Assembly: GCA_015068845.1 (NCBI GenBank)
Contig: SVJR01000003.1
Span: 1 to 64,000 of the forward strand
Direction of reading: 5' to 3'
Length of the DNA stretch: 64,000 nucleotides
Source: Oscillospiraceae bacterium
GTDB taxonomy: Bacteria; Bacillota; Clostridia; Monoglobales; Monoglobaceae
Shown: piece after piece, positions 32,862 through 40,728 of the stretch
Layout of the letters: every line of letters begins with the position of its first letter
Numbering within the stretch: the stretch's first letter is position 1
Made by a program: the position numbers and the translations under genes
Notes under the pieces: generated by a model
The model's input: the letters and a program-made list of their open reading frames with translations, nothing else
What the model was told of the DNA's origin: nothing
Databases searched by the model: none

Positions 32862-33644
32862 TTACTCCTGTGTTTCATCGGGCTTGTTGAGGGCTACAAC
32901 TATTCTGCGGTTGGGCTCTTCGCCGATGCTGTAAGTCTTAATCTTGGGGTTATTCTGGAGTGCTGAGTGTATAATGCGTCTTTCGTTAGCGGTCATAGGC
33001 TCAAGAGTAATTGCCTTTTTCTCTTTAAGAACATTGCGCTCAAGGCCGTGTGCAAGTCTAACGAGAGTTGCTTCTCTCTTTGAACGGTAGTTTTCGGTAT
33101 CAAGATTAACCTTTACATAGGGCATATTCTTGTTTCTGTTTACATAAAGAACAGTCAGCATCTGCACTGCATCAATCGTGTCGCCGCGCTTACCGATGAG
33201 AAGACCCATCTTTTCGCCTGAGATATCAATATTGATAACATTTCGTTCAAGCTTGATGTGAAGGTCAAAGGTAAGACCTATTTTTGTGAGAAGCTCTGAT
33301 ACAAAGTATTTTGCATCGTCAACTGCTGATTTAGGGATAACAAAATCCTCGTCGGGCTCGTTCTTTGCCTTTGCGGGTTTTTCTAGTTTTTCGGGTGCAG
33401 GAGCCTTGTCAGCTTTGGGTGTCTTTGCAGGCTTTGCAGGCTTTTCTGCGGGTTCTTCGTCCGCTTTTCTCCAGGCAACAATTTCGACCTCAGAGCCGAG
33501 CGAGCCTAAGATGAATTTCATCAGACCCTTGCTGCCCTGACGGGTTACTTCGTATGCGACTTCGTCTTTTGAAACGCCAAGCTCCTGAGCCGCAAGCTCA
33601 ATTGCTTCATCGAGATTTTTTGCGCTTTTTTCTACTTTTAACAT
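32862..33644 (-). CDS. jag: RNA-binding protein Jag/KhpB (SpoIIIJ-associated)
   Basis: Predicted 260-residue RNA-binding protein. Residues 1-50 are a Jag_N domain (KNLDEAIELAAQELG). A Lys/Ala/Pro/Glu-rich linker (about 65-103) follows. Then come a KH domain with GLLIGKRGDTIDAVQML and a C-terminal R3H domain with MTANERRIIHSAL. In Firmicutes it pairs with KhpA to bind RNA and affects envelope growth. The start at 33644 follows AAGGAGA and overlaps the 3' end of yidC by 38 bp, the standard yidC-jag arrangement. Confidence 0.95.
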   Translation of the reverse strand: MLKVEKSAKNLDEAIELAAQELGVSKDEVAYEVTRQGSKGLMKFILGSLGSEVEIVAWRKADEEPAEKPAKPAKTPKADKAPAPEKLEKPAKAKNEPDEDFVIPKSAVDDAKYFVSELLTKIGLTFDLHIKLERNVINIDISGEKMGLLIGKRGDTIDAVQMLTVLYVNRNKNMPYVKVNLDTENYRSKREATLVRLAHGLERNVLKEKKAITLEPMTANERRIIHSALQNNPKIKTYSIGEEPNRRIVVALNKPDETQE

Positions 33645-34668
33645 TTTTTATATCTCCTTCTAACTCTTCAAGACTTACATCCTGTGTGAAGTATTTTGTA
33701 ACAAATATATGCTGAACAATCTGGATGATGTTGCTCACTATCCAGTAAAGACCGACAGCTGCCGGAAGTGTGAAAGCGAACCATGCCGAAAAGATAGGCA
33801 TAATCATAGTCATCGAGCTCATAGTACTGTTTGTAGCACTTGCAGTTTTTTCCTGAGCCTTCTTTTCTTCTTCAGAAAGAATAGCTTTCTTTTCTGCTTT
33901 GGTCTTCTTGGGTGTAGGTGAAACGATTCTGCTCGAGATAAACGAGCTGAGACCCGAAAGGATAGGTATAATCCAAAGTGTAACAGTTTCGCGGGTCAGT
34001 GCCGAGAACCTGCCAAGGAACATACCGAAGAATGCGTTAAGGTTAGGAATTTCGGAAAGGTCCATACCGAAAAAGCCGAAGTTAACCGGACGGATTACCT
34101 TGTCCCAGCTTGCGATTGCCGAATACTCAAGAATTTCGGGGTGCTTGTAGATAAGCTGAGCAATCTGGATTTCGTGCATACCGAAGGTGTTGTTACGCAT
34201 TTCCTTAAGATAAGTAACGGGAACAGCATCTTTAAGAGCCGCAGGCAGCAAATCGGGATTTGCTGCAGCCCAGGCATTGAATGCTTCGGCGATACGCCAG
34301 ATTTCCGAATCGTCAACACCCATCATATAGAAGATAGGCTTTCTTACAACCCAGTAAAGGGCAATTATGATAGGAAACTGTAAAAGCATAGGCAGACAGC
34401 CGCTTGTGGGACTGATGCCGTACTTCTGGTACAGCTTCATTGTTTCCTGGTTAAGTTTGTCTTTGTCGTTTGCGTACTTTTTCTGTACCTCCATCAAAAG
34501 AGGCTGAATTTTCTGGGTCTTTGCCATGGAGCGTCTTTGTTTCAGGTCAAGCGGGAACAATGCCAGTTTCACAAAAACAGTAAATGCGATAATTGCAAAA
34601 CCGTAGTTACCGATAAGCCTGTAAAAAAGGTCCAGAATCCAACCCAGGGCAATCATAATATAGGTCAC
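33607..34668 (-). CDS. yidC: Membrane protein insertase YidC (SpoIIIJ type)
   Basis: Predicted 353-residue Oxa1/YidC insertase. Five to six membrane helices; the conserved insertase core includes NYGFAIIAFTVFVKLALFPLDLKQRRSM, in part, and GCLPMLLQFPIIIALYWVV. The GTG at 34668 is chosen because GGAGGA lies at ideal spacing. A lipobox, usual in Bacillus SpoIIIJ, is not seen. An unusually long loop of about 100 residues separates helices 2 and 3. The C-terminus is a basic tail (SRKKRKKSR). It follows yidD by 47 bp. Confidence 0.94.
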   Translation of the reverse strand: MTYIMIALGWILDLFYRLIGNYGFAIIAFTVFVKLALFPLDLKQRRSMAKTQKIQPLLMEVQKKYANDKDKLNQETMKLYQKYGISPTSGCLPMLLQFPIIIALYWVVRKPIFYMMGVDDSEIWRIAEAFNAWAAANPDLLPAALKDAVPVTYLKEMRNNTFGMHEIQIAQLIYKHPEILEYSAIASWDKVIRPVNFGFFGMDLSEIPNLNAFFGMFLGRFSALTRETVTLWIIPILSGLSSFISSRIVSPTPKKTKAEKKAILSEEEKKAQEKTASATNSTMSSMTMIMPIFSAWFAFTLPAAVGLYWIVSNIIQIVQHIFVTKYFTQDVSLEELEGDIKNVKSRKKRKKSR

Positions 34669-34715
34669 GATCTTGTCCTCCAATTTTATCAAGTGTTGAG
34701 ATGCGTAAAATGTAT

Positions 34716-34934
34716 TTACGGGTAGTCGATGCCACCTTTCGAAAATGGGTTGCATCTGAGAATCCGCAGAATTGCTTTAAGTCCGCCCTTGAATGCACCG
34801 TACTTTTTTATGGCAAGGATTGCATATTCCGAGCAAGTGGGATAAAACCGGCACGAGGCTGGTGTATGAGGCGAGATAAAGCGTTTGTAAAAATTAATCA
34901 GTCCTATTAATATAAAGGAAGCAATTTTATTCAC
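34716..34934 (-). CDS. yidD: Membrane protein insertion efficiency factor YidD
   Basis: Predicted 72-residue YidD, a membrane-peripheral amphipathic protein that aids YidC-dependent insertion. The diagnostic pattern is [14 protein letters not shown] with the conserved cysteines, followed by [23 protein letters not shown]. The GTG at 34934 is preferred to an ATG at 34964 because an AGGAG site sits 9 bp before it and the length then fits the family. It overlaps rnpA by 8 bp, so translation is probably coupled. Confidence 0.92.
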   Translation of the reverse strand: MNKIASFILIGLINFYKRFISPHTPASCRFYPTCSEYAILAIKKYGAFKGGLKAILRILRCNPFSKGGIDYP

Positions 34935-35280
34935 CTTGCAGGACTCCTGTTTCTTTTGCAGCATTTAAAAAGTCATTCTGCAACACGGAAAAGTCCGTGA
35001 ATGCTGTGCGTCCCCGAGCGACAAGAATAAAGTCATAACCACATTTAAGCTTCGGGGAATTCAATCTGAAGACTTCGCGCAATCTGCGTTTTGCACGGTT
35101 TCTGACCGTGGCTTTGCCAATTTTTTTGCTGACAGTAATTCCGCTGCGGTTGTATGAAAGCCCGTTAGGCTTTGCATAGACCACAATGGAAGACCGAACC
35201 GAGGAGCTGCCTTTGGAATAAATTCTGCGGAATTGAGTGTTGAGATTAAGTGTCTCAAGCTTTCGGGCAGTTCGCTTCAT
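34927..35280 (-). CDS. rnpA: Ribonuclease P protein component
   Basis: Predicted 117-residue protein subunit of RNase P, which assists the RNA subunit in trimming tRNA 5' leaders. The RNR motif is in [20 protein letters not shown], and the N-terminal [14 protein letters not shown] and late [12 protein letters not shown] are conserved. It lies between rpmH and yidD in the classical order. The RNA subunit gene was not seen in this window. Confidence 0.96.
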   Translation of the reverse strand: MKRTARKLETLNLNTQFRRIYSKGSSSVRSSIVVYAKPNGLSYNRSGITVSKKIGKATVRNRAKRRLREVFRLNSPKLKCGYDFILVARGRTAFTDFSVLQNDFLNAAKETGVLQGE

Positions 35281-35365
35281 AAAATCCTCCGTTCTTACAT
35301 AGCAAAACAGGACAAAACCGGCATTTTGTATGCAGTTTTCCCCTGAAAAAAGGCCGTATAGTCAA

Positions 35366-35387
35366 AAAGACGCACAAAGGCGTCTTT
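35366..35387 (-). terminator. Hairpin at the rpmH stop, possible attenuator
   Basis: AAAGACGC (35366-35373) and GCGTCTTT (35380-35387) form a perfect 8-bp stem with a 6-nt loop, followed by T residues on the minus strand. It overlaps the rpmH stop codon and precedes rnpA, so it may set the rpmH:rnpA ratio by partial termination (inference). Confidence 0.55.
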
Positions 35388-35520
35388 AGGCTGACAATTT
35401 CTTTCTGCCTTTAAGTCTTCTTCTTGCTAAAACCTTGCGACCGTTGCTGGTAGACATTCTTTTTCTGAAACCATGCTCTTTGGCTCTGTGTCTTTTCTTA
35501 GGCTGAAATGTTCTAAGCAT
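35386..35520 (-). CDS. rpmH: 50S ribosomal protein L34
   Basis: Predicted 44-residue ribosomal protein L34, the standard length. The sequence [19 protein letters not shown] and the following [15 protein letters not shown] are near-universal for L34. It has a GGAGGG ribosome site and a consensus promoter at 35600-35628. First gene of the leftward rpmH-rnpA-yidD-yidC-jag block, divergent from dnaA. Confidence 0.98.
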   Translation of the reverse strand: MLRTFQPKKRHRAKEHGFRKRMSTSNGRKVLARRRLKGRKKLSA

Positions 35521-35599
35521 CAAAATCCCTCCAAACCGATTGATAATCTGATTGTATAAATAACTTAATTTAATACTAATCTGCAAAACAGCATTACCT

Positions 35600-35628
35600 A
35601 TTTTAGCATAAGAAACAAATATTGTCAA
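35600..35628 (-). promoter_or_regulatory. Sigma-A promoter for rpmH
   Basis: On the minus strand perfect -35 TTGACA (35628-35623), 17-bp spacer and -10 TAAAAT (35605-35600). Confidence 0.85.
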
Positions 35629-35722
35629 TAGTTTAAGGACGGAAAATTTTTCAAAAAATTTTTTTTGCGAAGAAAACCGAATATATGGTAATTAAAGCTA
35701 AAAATAAAGACAACATTTTGTA

Positions 35723-35790
35723 TTTTTAGTAGTTAAATAGAAGAAAAACACAAAATTTTGAAACTTTTAGCAGTTGAAAAAAGAACAAAA
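35723..35790. repeat. Imperfect direct repeat upstream of dnaA
   Basis: TTTTTAGTAGTTAAA (from 35723) followed by an A-rich run ending ACAAAA is echoed by CTTTTAGCAGTTGAAA (from 35764), also followed by an A-rich run ending ACAAAA. The second copy contains the -35 of the dnaA promoter. Confidence 0.5.
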
Positions 35791-35802
35791 GTCTGCTATT
35801 AT
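35774..35802 (+). promoter_or_regulatory. Sigma-A promoter for dnaA
   Basis: -35 TTGAAA (35774-35779), 17-bp spacer and -10 TATTAT (35797-35802); leader of about 90 nt to the start at 35895. Confidence 0.75.
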
Positions 35803-35894
35803 ATATGTGTATGTTCAAAAGTAGAGCTTAAATAGTGTGTTATACATATATTTGATTTTTTACAGTAGTTTTGATTGAGAAAGGAAGTATTAAA

Positions 35895-37211
35895 TTGCAG
35901 GAGTTAGAGCGGATATGGAAAAAAGTTGCCCAGGAGCTTTCCAAAGAGATTTCGGCGGTTTCATATGATTCGTGGATAAAGCCGATTACCCCCGAAGGTA
36001 TTGATGAGACAAAGATTACCCTTAAAGTACCCTTCTCGGTGAATAAGAATATGATAATGACCAAATATTTTTCTCTTATCGAAAGCTGTCTCGAAGCTGT
36101 AACCTCGCATAAATTTGAAATTGAGGTTGTGGTTGATGATGAGGGAAGTGAGCATTCTGAAGTTGACCCGATTACGGTGGAAAATACCCTCAATCCCAAA
36201 TACACATTTTCGTCGTTTGTCGTTGGTAATAACAACAATCTGGCGTATGTGGCATCACTTGCAGTTGCCGAAAGACCTGCAAAAACCTACAATCCTCTGT
36301 TTTTGTACGGCGGCAGCGGTCTCGGCAAAACCCATCTTATGCAGGCGATAGGCAACTATTATCGCGAGAACTACCCTAAAAAGAAGGTTCTTTATACAAC
36401 AAGTGAAAAGTTTACTTACGAACTGGTTACTGCTATCCGTGAAAAAACAAACCAGGCGTTCCGTAATAAGTACCGTAAGGTAGACCTTTTGCTGATTGAC
36501 GATGTTCAGTTCTTTGCCAATAAGGAGCTTGCCCAGGAGGAATTTTTCCATACCTTCAATGCACTTTTTGAAAAGGACAAGCAGATAGTTCTGACATCCG
36601 ATAGATTACCGTCGGAAATACCCCAGCTTGAGGTTCGTCTCAAGACCCGCTTTAACAGCGGACTCCTGGCAGATGTTCAGCCGCCGGATTACGAAACCCG
36701 TATGGCTATTCTCAAGAGCAAAATTCAAAGTGAATATCTGTCTGTTGATGATGAAATTGTGGAATTTATTGCAGACAGTATAAAATCCAATGTCCGTGAC
36801 CTTGAGGGTGCGGTTAAGAGAATTCTGGTTTATGCCGGAATAAAAAGAACCACAGAGATTTCAATGGACCTTGCGACAGCAGCGCTCCGCGACATACTTG
36901 CAACTCAGCCGCAAAGAGCGATCACTGCATCACTGATTATCGGCGAGGTTGAAAAGTATTTCAGACTTACAAAAGGTTCGCTTGTTTCTAAAAAGCGCTC
37001 CAAGGACATCGCTCTTCCAAGACAGGTGGGTATGTATATCTGTCGTGAACTTCTTGATGACCCGTCATTCCCCAAAATCGGAGAGGAATTCGGCGGGCGT
37101 GACCACACAACGGCTATGCATAATGTAAAAAAGATATCCGAGGATATCGAAACCGATCAGGAACTTGCAAATATCGTAAGGGAAATTATATCCAATATAA
37201 AAAAGGGTTAG
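35895..37211 (+). CDS. dnaA: Chromosomal replication initiator DnaA
   Basis: Predicted 438-residue initiator ATPase. Domain I spans about residues 1-75. The AAA+ domain has Walker A YGGSGLGKTHLMQ (about 138-150), Walker B LLLIDDVQFF and the arginine-bearing SRLKTRF-like stretch RLKTRFNSGLL. The C-terminal DNA-binding domain has GGRDHTTAMHNVKKI. TTG at 35895 is chosen because AAAGGA precedes it by 9 bp; an in-frame TTG at 35871 has no ribosome site. Unusually, the next gene is mnmE, 45 bp downstream, instead of dnaN. Confidence 0.96.
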   Translation: MQELERIWKKVAQELSKEISAVSYDSWIKPITPEGIDETKITLKVPFSVNKNMIMTKYFSLIESCLEAVTSHKFEIEVVVDDEGSEHSEVDPITVENTLNPKYTFSSFVVGNNNNLAYVASLAVAERPAKTYNPLFLYGGSGLGKTHLMQAIGNYYRENYPKKKVLYTTSEKFTYELVTAIREKTNQAFRNKYRKVDLLLIDDVQFFANKELAQEEFFHTFNALFEKDKQIVLTSDRLPSEIPQLEVRLKTRFNSGLLADVQPPDYETRMAILKSKIQSEYLSVDDEIVEFIADSIKSNVRDLEGAVKRILVYAGIKRTTEISMDLATAALRDILATQPQRAITASLIIGEVEKYFRLTKGSLVSKKRSKDIALPRQVGMYICRELLDDPSFPKIGEEFGGRDHTTAMHNVKKISEDIETDQELANIVREIISNIKKG

Positions 37212-37256
37212 CTTTCCCTTGTTGTCCTTTAAATAAGGAAAGGAAATGTTAAAAGA

Positions 37257-38651
37257 ATGAAGATGTTTGACACAATTACTGCCATTGCCACTCCCGTGGG
37301 CGTTGGTGGCATTGCCATTATTAGGCTCAGTGGTGAAGAATCTGTAAAGTGTGCGGAAAAGATAATTTTCCCCAAAAACAAAAAGCAGCTGTCAGAGCTT
37401 GAAAGTCACAAGCTGACACTTTCTGATATTCGCCGGGTATCTGACGGCGCTGTGATTGATGAGGCGCTTGCAGTTGTTATGAAAGGCCCTCACTCGTACA
37501 CGGGTGAGGATGTGGTGGAAGTAAACTGCCACGGCGGCTACCTTGTGGCAGAATCCGTTCTGGAAGAACTTCTTCTGGCAGGGGCAAGGCTTGCCGAGCC
37601 GGGCGAGTTCACACGCCGTGCTCTTATGAACGGCAAAACCGATCTTCTCAAAGCTGAAGCAACAATTGACCTTATCCACTCAACATCTGCTCTGGGTCGC
37701 GATAACGCGGCGCGGACGCTTACCGGTGTTCTTTCTGAAAAAGTAGAAGCAATCCGCACCGAGGCGGTTGAGTTTGCGGCGAATATTTCCGCAGTTGCCG
37801 ATTATCCCGATGAAATTGACGAGATTCCCGAAGATATTCTTTCAGTAAAGGTCGACAGCATTTCTCAAAAGATAGAAGAACTGCTTTCGGGCTTCGGCAA
37901 AGGCAAAATTATGCGTGACGGAATAAAAACCGTTATTGCAGGTCGGCCGAATGTGGGGAAGTCCTCGCTGCTTAATGCGATAAGCCGCACCGACAGAGCA
38001 ATTGTCACCGATATACCGGGAACAACCCGTGACACGGTTGAGGAGTATGTGACAGTCAACGGCATAGCACTCAGATTGATTGACACGGCCGGAATTCGTG
38101 AAAGCGAAAATTCAGTTGAAAGAATAGGCATTGAAAAAGCCAAAGAAAACATCGAAAAATCCGAGCTTTGCCTGTTTGTGATAGATGCGTCGGAAGGTAT
38201 TTCAGACGAGGATTTGAAAATTTTTGAGTATACAAAAGGCAAAACCGTAATAGTTATATTAAATAAAACAGACAAGTCTATGTCACAGCCAATAGAGGAT
38301 TTCGCTAAGCAGTTAAAGCTTGACCCGAAAGAAATTGTCGCAACCGCAACGCCTTTGGACGAAGAGCCGTCAGGTATAGACGAACTGGAACAGAAGATAT
38401 GCGGCAAATTCCTTGCCGGCGGAATTTCCAAAGACGATGTGTTTATATCAAACGACAGACAAAAGGACGCACTCATAAAAGCAAAGCAGATTGCTGAGGG
38501 AATGAAACAATGCATAAAAAATCAAATGCCAACAGATGTTCTCTATGTAGATTTAGAGGAGTTGATAGCGGCATTGGGTGAAGTTACGGGTGTTACGGTG
38601 CAGGATGAAATTATTGAGGAAGTATTTGCGCGTTTCTGTGTAGGTAAGTAA
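37257..38651 (+). CDS. mnmE: tRNA uridine-5-carboxymethylaminomethyl modification GTPase MnmE
   Basis: Predicted 464-residue GTPase that, with MnmG, modifies wobble uridine 34 of tRNA using methylene-tetrahydrofolate. The N-terminal folate domain starts DTITAIATPVGVGGIAIIR. The G domain (about residues 220-385) has GRPNVGKSS, DIPGTTRD, DTAG and NKTD. The C-terminal catalytic motif is FCVGK with C461. Normally it follows jag; here it lies on the other side of the rpmH promoter, downstream of dnaA, and mnmG is not adjacent. Confidence 0.96.
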   Translation: MKMFDTITAIATPVGVGGIAIIRLSGEESVKCAEKIIFPKNKKQLSELESHKLTLSDIRRVSDGAVIDEALAVVMKGPHSYTGEDVVEVNCHGGYLVAESVLEELLLAGARLAEPGEFTRRALMNGKTDLLKAEATIDLIHSTSALGRDNAARTLTGVLSEKVEAIRTEAVEFAANISAVADYPDEIDEIPEDILSVKVDSISQKIEELLSGFGKGKIMRDGIKTVIAGRPNVGKSSLLNAISRTDRAIVTDIPGTTRDTVEEYVTVNGIALRLIDTAGIRESENSVERIGIEKAKENIEKSELCLFVIDASEGISDEDLKIFEYTKGKTVIVILNKTDKSMSQPIEDFAKQLKLDPKEIVATATPLDEEPSGIDELEQKICGKFLAGGISKDDVFISNDRQKDALIKAKQIAEGMKQCIKNQMPTDVLYVDLEELIAALGEVTGVTVQDEIIEEVFARFCVGK

Positions 38652-38735
38652 AACTGAAAATCACATAATATCGTCCGTCCTGCATTTGAAATGATATATG
38701 TCCGTTTTTACGGGCGAAAGGAAACGAAAAGAAAA

Positions 38736-39740
38736 ATGTCAGAAGTATTTGAAATCAGGTTTGATTTTGTGGAAAAATGGGGTAGATTTGCAAAGCCCGA
38801 GTATCTGCAAATCTATCTATATATATTGAGCCAGTACAAAAAGACCGGCAAGATGCCAAAACCTGCAGCGGTAGCAAAAAAACTGGAGAAGGAGCTTGAT
38901 ACTATTGAAGCCGCCCTCGAGTTCTGGGCGACAGCCGGAGAAATGGTTGAAACGGACGGCGGCTTTGTTTTTGCAGAGGACGCTCCAAAACCAAAACTGA
39001 AGGCAAAAACGGAGAGTATCGAAAAAGATACGGCAAGCAAATTCCGTACAAGGCCGTCATACGCATCGGCAGAAATTGATGCGGCAGCGTCTGTTAATAA
39101 AGAGGTGGATTATCTTTTCCGTGAGGCCGAGAGAATACTGGAGAAGATACTCAGCCCATCGGATTTTGAGATGCTGTATTCCTTTGTAGATTGGCTGGGG
39201 CTTCCGGTTGAAGTGGTAATTATGCTTCTTCGGTTTGCGGCAGGTCGGGGTAAAACCGGCAAGAGGTATCTTGAAACTGTTGCCATTGACTGGGCGGATA
39301 AGGGTATTGACACCTACGAGAGTGCCGAGGAATATATAAGAGAGATTGAAGTCAAGCTTTCCAACGAGGGTAAGGTTCGTGGAATTCTTGGAATATATGA
39401 CAGAGCACTTACCCAGACCGAAAAGAAGTATATTAAGCTTTGGACATTTGAGAAAAATGTTCCGACCGAGCTTGTGGCAGAGGCGTATGACAGAACGGTT
39501 GCCGCAACCGGTAAACTCAGCTGGGCGTATATGAACAAAATTCTTATGAGCTGGGTGGAGGAAGGTATCTCCACGGTGGACGGCGTCCGCGAAAAGGAAG
39601 CTTTGTTCAAGCTCAAGTCTGCACCGACTAAGGAAAAGTCGGGTGGCAAAAAGAGCAAATTTGACAATTACACTGATACAAACAAGCCCGATTATTCAGA
39701 CTTTGCGGAAAAAATATTAGAAGATATGCTGGAAGGGTGA
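38736..39740 (+). CDS. DnaD/DnaB_2-domain replication protein
   Basis: Predicted 334-residue protein with DnaD-type architecture. The N-terminal winged-helix region (about residues 1-75, FEIRFDFVEKWGRFAKPEYLQ) is followed by a charged linker. Two helical repeats resembling the DnaB_2/DnaD domain follow: one around 125-205 (LGLPVEVVIMLLRFAAGRGK) and one around 230-300 ending YMNKILMSWVEEGI, the YxxxIxxxW signature. Such proteins remodel DNA and help load the replicative helicase. It sits directly before a DnaC-like loader (7 bp gap), consistent with a primosome pair. The ATG at 38736 follows AAAGGA. Confidence 0.85.
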   Translation: MSEVFEIRFDFVEKWGRFAKPEYLQIYLYILSQYKKTGKMPKPAAVAKKLEKELDTIEAALEFWATAGEMVETDGGFVFAEDAPKPKLKAKTESIEKDTASKFRTRPSYASAEIDAAASVNKEVDYLFREAERILEKILSPSDFEMLYSFVDWLGLPVEVVIMLLRFAAGRGKTGKRYLETVAIDWADKGIDTYESAEEYIREIEVKLSNEGKVRGILGIYDRALTQTEKKYIKLWTFEKNVPTELVAEAYDRTVAATGKLSWAYMNKILMSWVEEGISTVDGVREKEALFKLKSAPTKEKSGGKKSKFDNYTDTNKPDYSDFAEKILEDMLEG

Positions 39741-39747
39741 AAAACTT

Positions 39748-40716
39748 ATGGAATCAGCTTATGTTCTTGCAAACCGAGAACTTGAAGAAATTCGTCAAAA
39801 AAATCGTGAGAAACAAAGCGTTCGCCGTGCCGAGGTTATGCTGAAGGCTCCGGAGCTTACGGAAATTGAAGTCGAGCTTATGCGTCAGGGCTCGCGACTG
39901 CTTGGCTGTGTACTTAACAAAAGTGAGGACTTTGAACAGGTAAAAGGAAAAATTCAGAGCCTGCAAAAAGACAAGGCAGACCTTTTGAAAAAGGGCGGCT
40001 TTGCTGAGGATTATATTGACGATATATACTCCTGTAAGGAATGTCGCGACACCGGCTTTGTTGAAGGTCATCGTTGCACCTGCCTCAAAAACCTCATAGT
40101 GAAGCACATCGGCGCAAATGCAAACCTGACTGACAGTATGCGTGAGCAAAGGTTTGAAAACTTCGACCTTTCGCTGTTTGCTAACCAGGGCGACAACAGC
40201 GCAAAAACCCTCAAGGTTATGCAGGTTATTTGTGATAAGGCAATCGACTTTGCGGAGAACTTTGACCGGACCGGTGAGAACTTTTTGATTATGGGCAATG
40301 CAGGCACGGGCAAAACCTTTGTTACAAGCTGTATTGCAAACCGCGCCCTCGAGCGTGGAAAAACTGTATATTACCAGACAGCGTTCAAGCTGTTTGAATT
40401 GTTTGAAAATGCCAAATTCGGCAAGGGCGACGAGGATGCGTCAGAAACGGTAAAGTATGTATATAATGTTGATTTGCTTATAATCGACGATTTGGGAACT
40501 GAATTCCAGACCCAGTACACAGCGGCGGTGCTGTTTGATATAATCAACTCCAGAAGCATTGCAGGTAAGAGCACGATTATTTCATCAAACCTTGGCTTTG
40601 AGGAGCTTTCAAACAATTACAGCCAGCGTGTTGTGTCAAGATTTATGGGCGACTACCAAATATTCCAGACCCTTGGCAAGGACTTGAGGGCGTTGAAACG
40701 AACAAGAAACCAATAA
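39748..40716 (+). CDS. DnaC-like helicase loader ATPase
   Basis: Predicted 322-residue AAA+ protein of the DnaC/DnaI type that loads the replicative helicase. An N-terminal helical region is followed by a Cys cluster SCKECRDTGFVEGHRCTCLK (about residues 95-114), a likely zinc site as in Bacillus DnaI. Walker A is GNAGTGKTF (about 190), Walker B is LLIIDDLGTE, and an arginine finger region SQRVVSRF lies near the C-terminus. It follows the DnaD-like gene by 7 bp and precedes rnfC by 12 bp. Confidence 0.9.
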   Translation: MESAYVLANRELEEIRQKNREKQSVRRAEVMLKAPELTEIEVELMRQGSRLLGCVLNKSEDFEQVKGKIQSLQKDKADLLKKGGFAEDYIDDIYSCKECRDTGFVEGHRCTCLKNLIVKHIGANANLTDSMREQRFENFDLSLFANQGDNSAKTLKVMQVICDKAIDFAENFDRTGENFLIMGNAGTGKTFVTSCIANRALERGKTVYYQTAFKLFELFENAKFGKGDEDASETVKYVYNVDLLIIDDLGTEFQTQYTAAVLFDIINSRSIAGKSTIISSNLGFEELSNNYSQRVVSRFMGDYQIFQTLGKDLRALKRTRNQ

Positions 40717-40728
40717 AAGGAGGCAACA

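Larger units (their letters stand above)
35521..35894. other. rpmH-dnaA divergent intergenic region, possible origin area
   Basis: 374 bp, very AT-rich, with back-to-back promoters for rpmH and dnaA and an imperfect direct repeat just before dnaA. Only one near-match to the DnaA box was found (TTATACATA at 35840, one mismatch to TTATACACA), so a functional origin here is not demonstrated. Confidence 0.5.

Noticed and set aside
35640-35894. Definite chromosomal origin upstream of dnaA
   Set aside because: Only one imperfect DnaA box was found by eye; AT-richness alone is not enough.
37865-38515. 216-codon frame opposite mnmE
   Set aside because: Antisense to the well-conserved MnmE G domain, Ser-rich and without a start signal.
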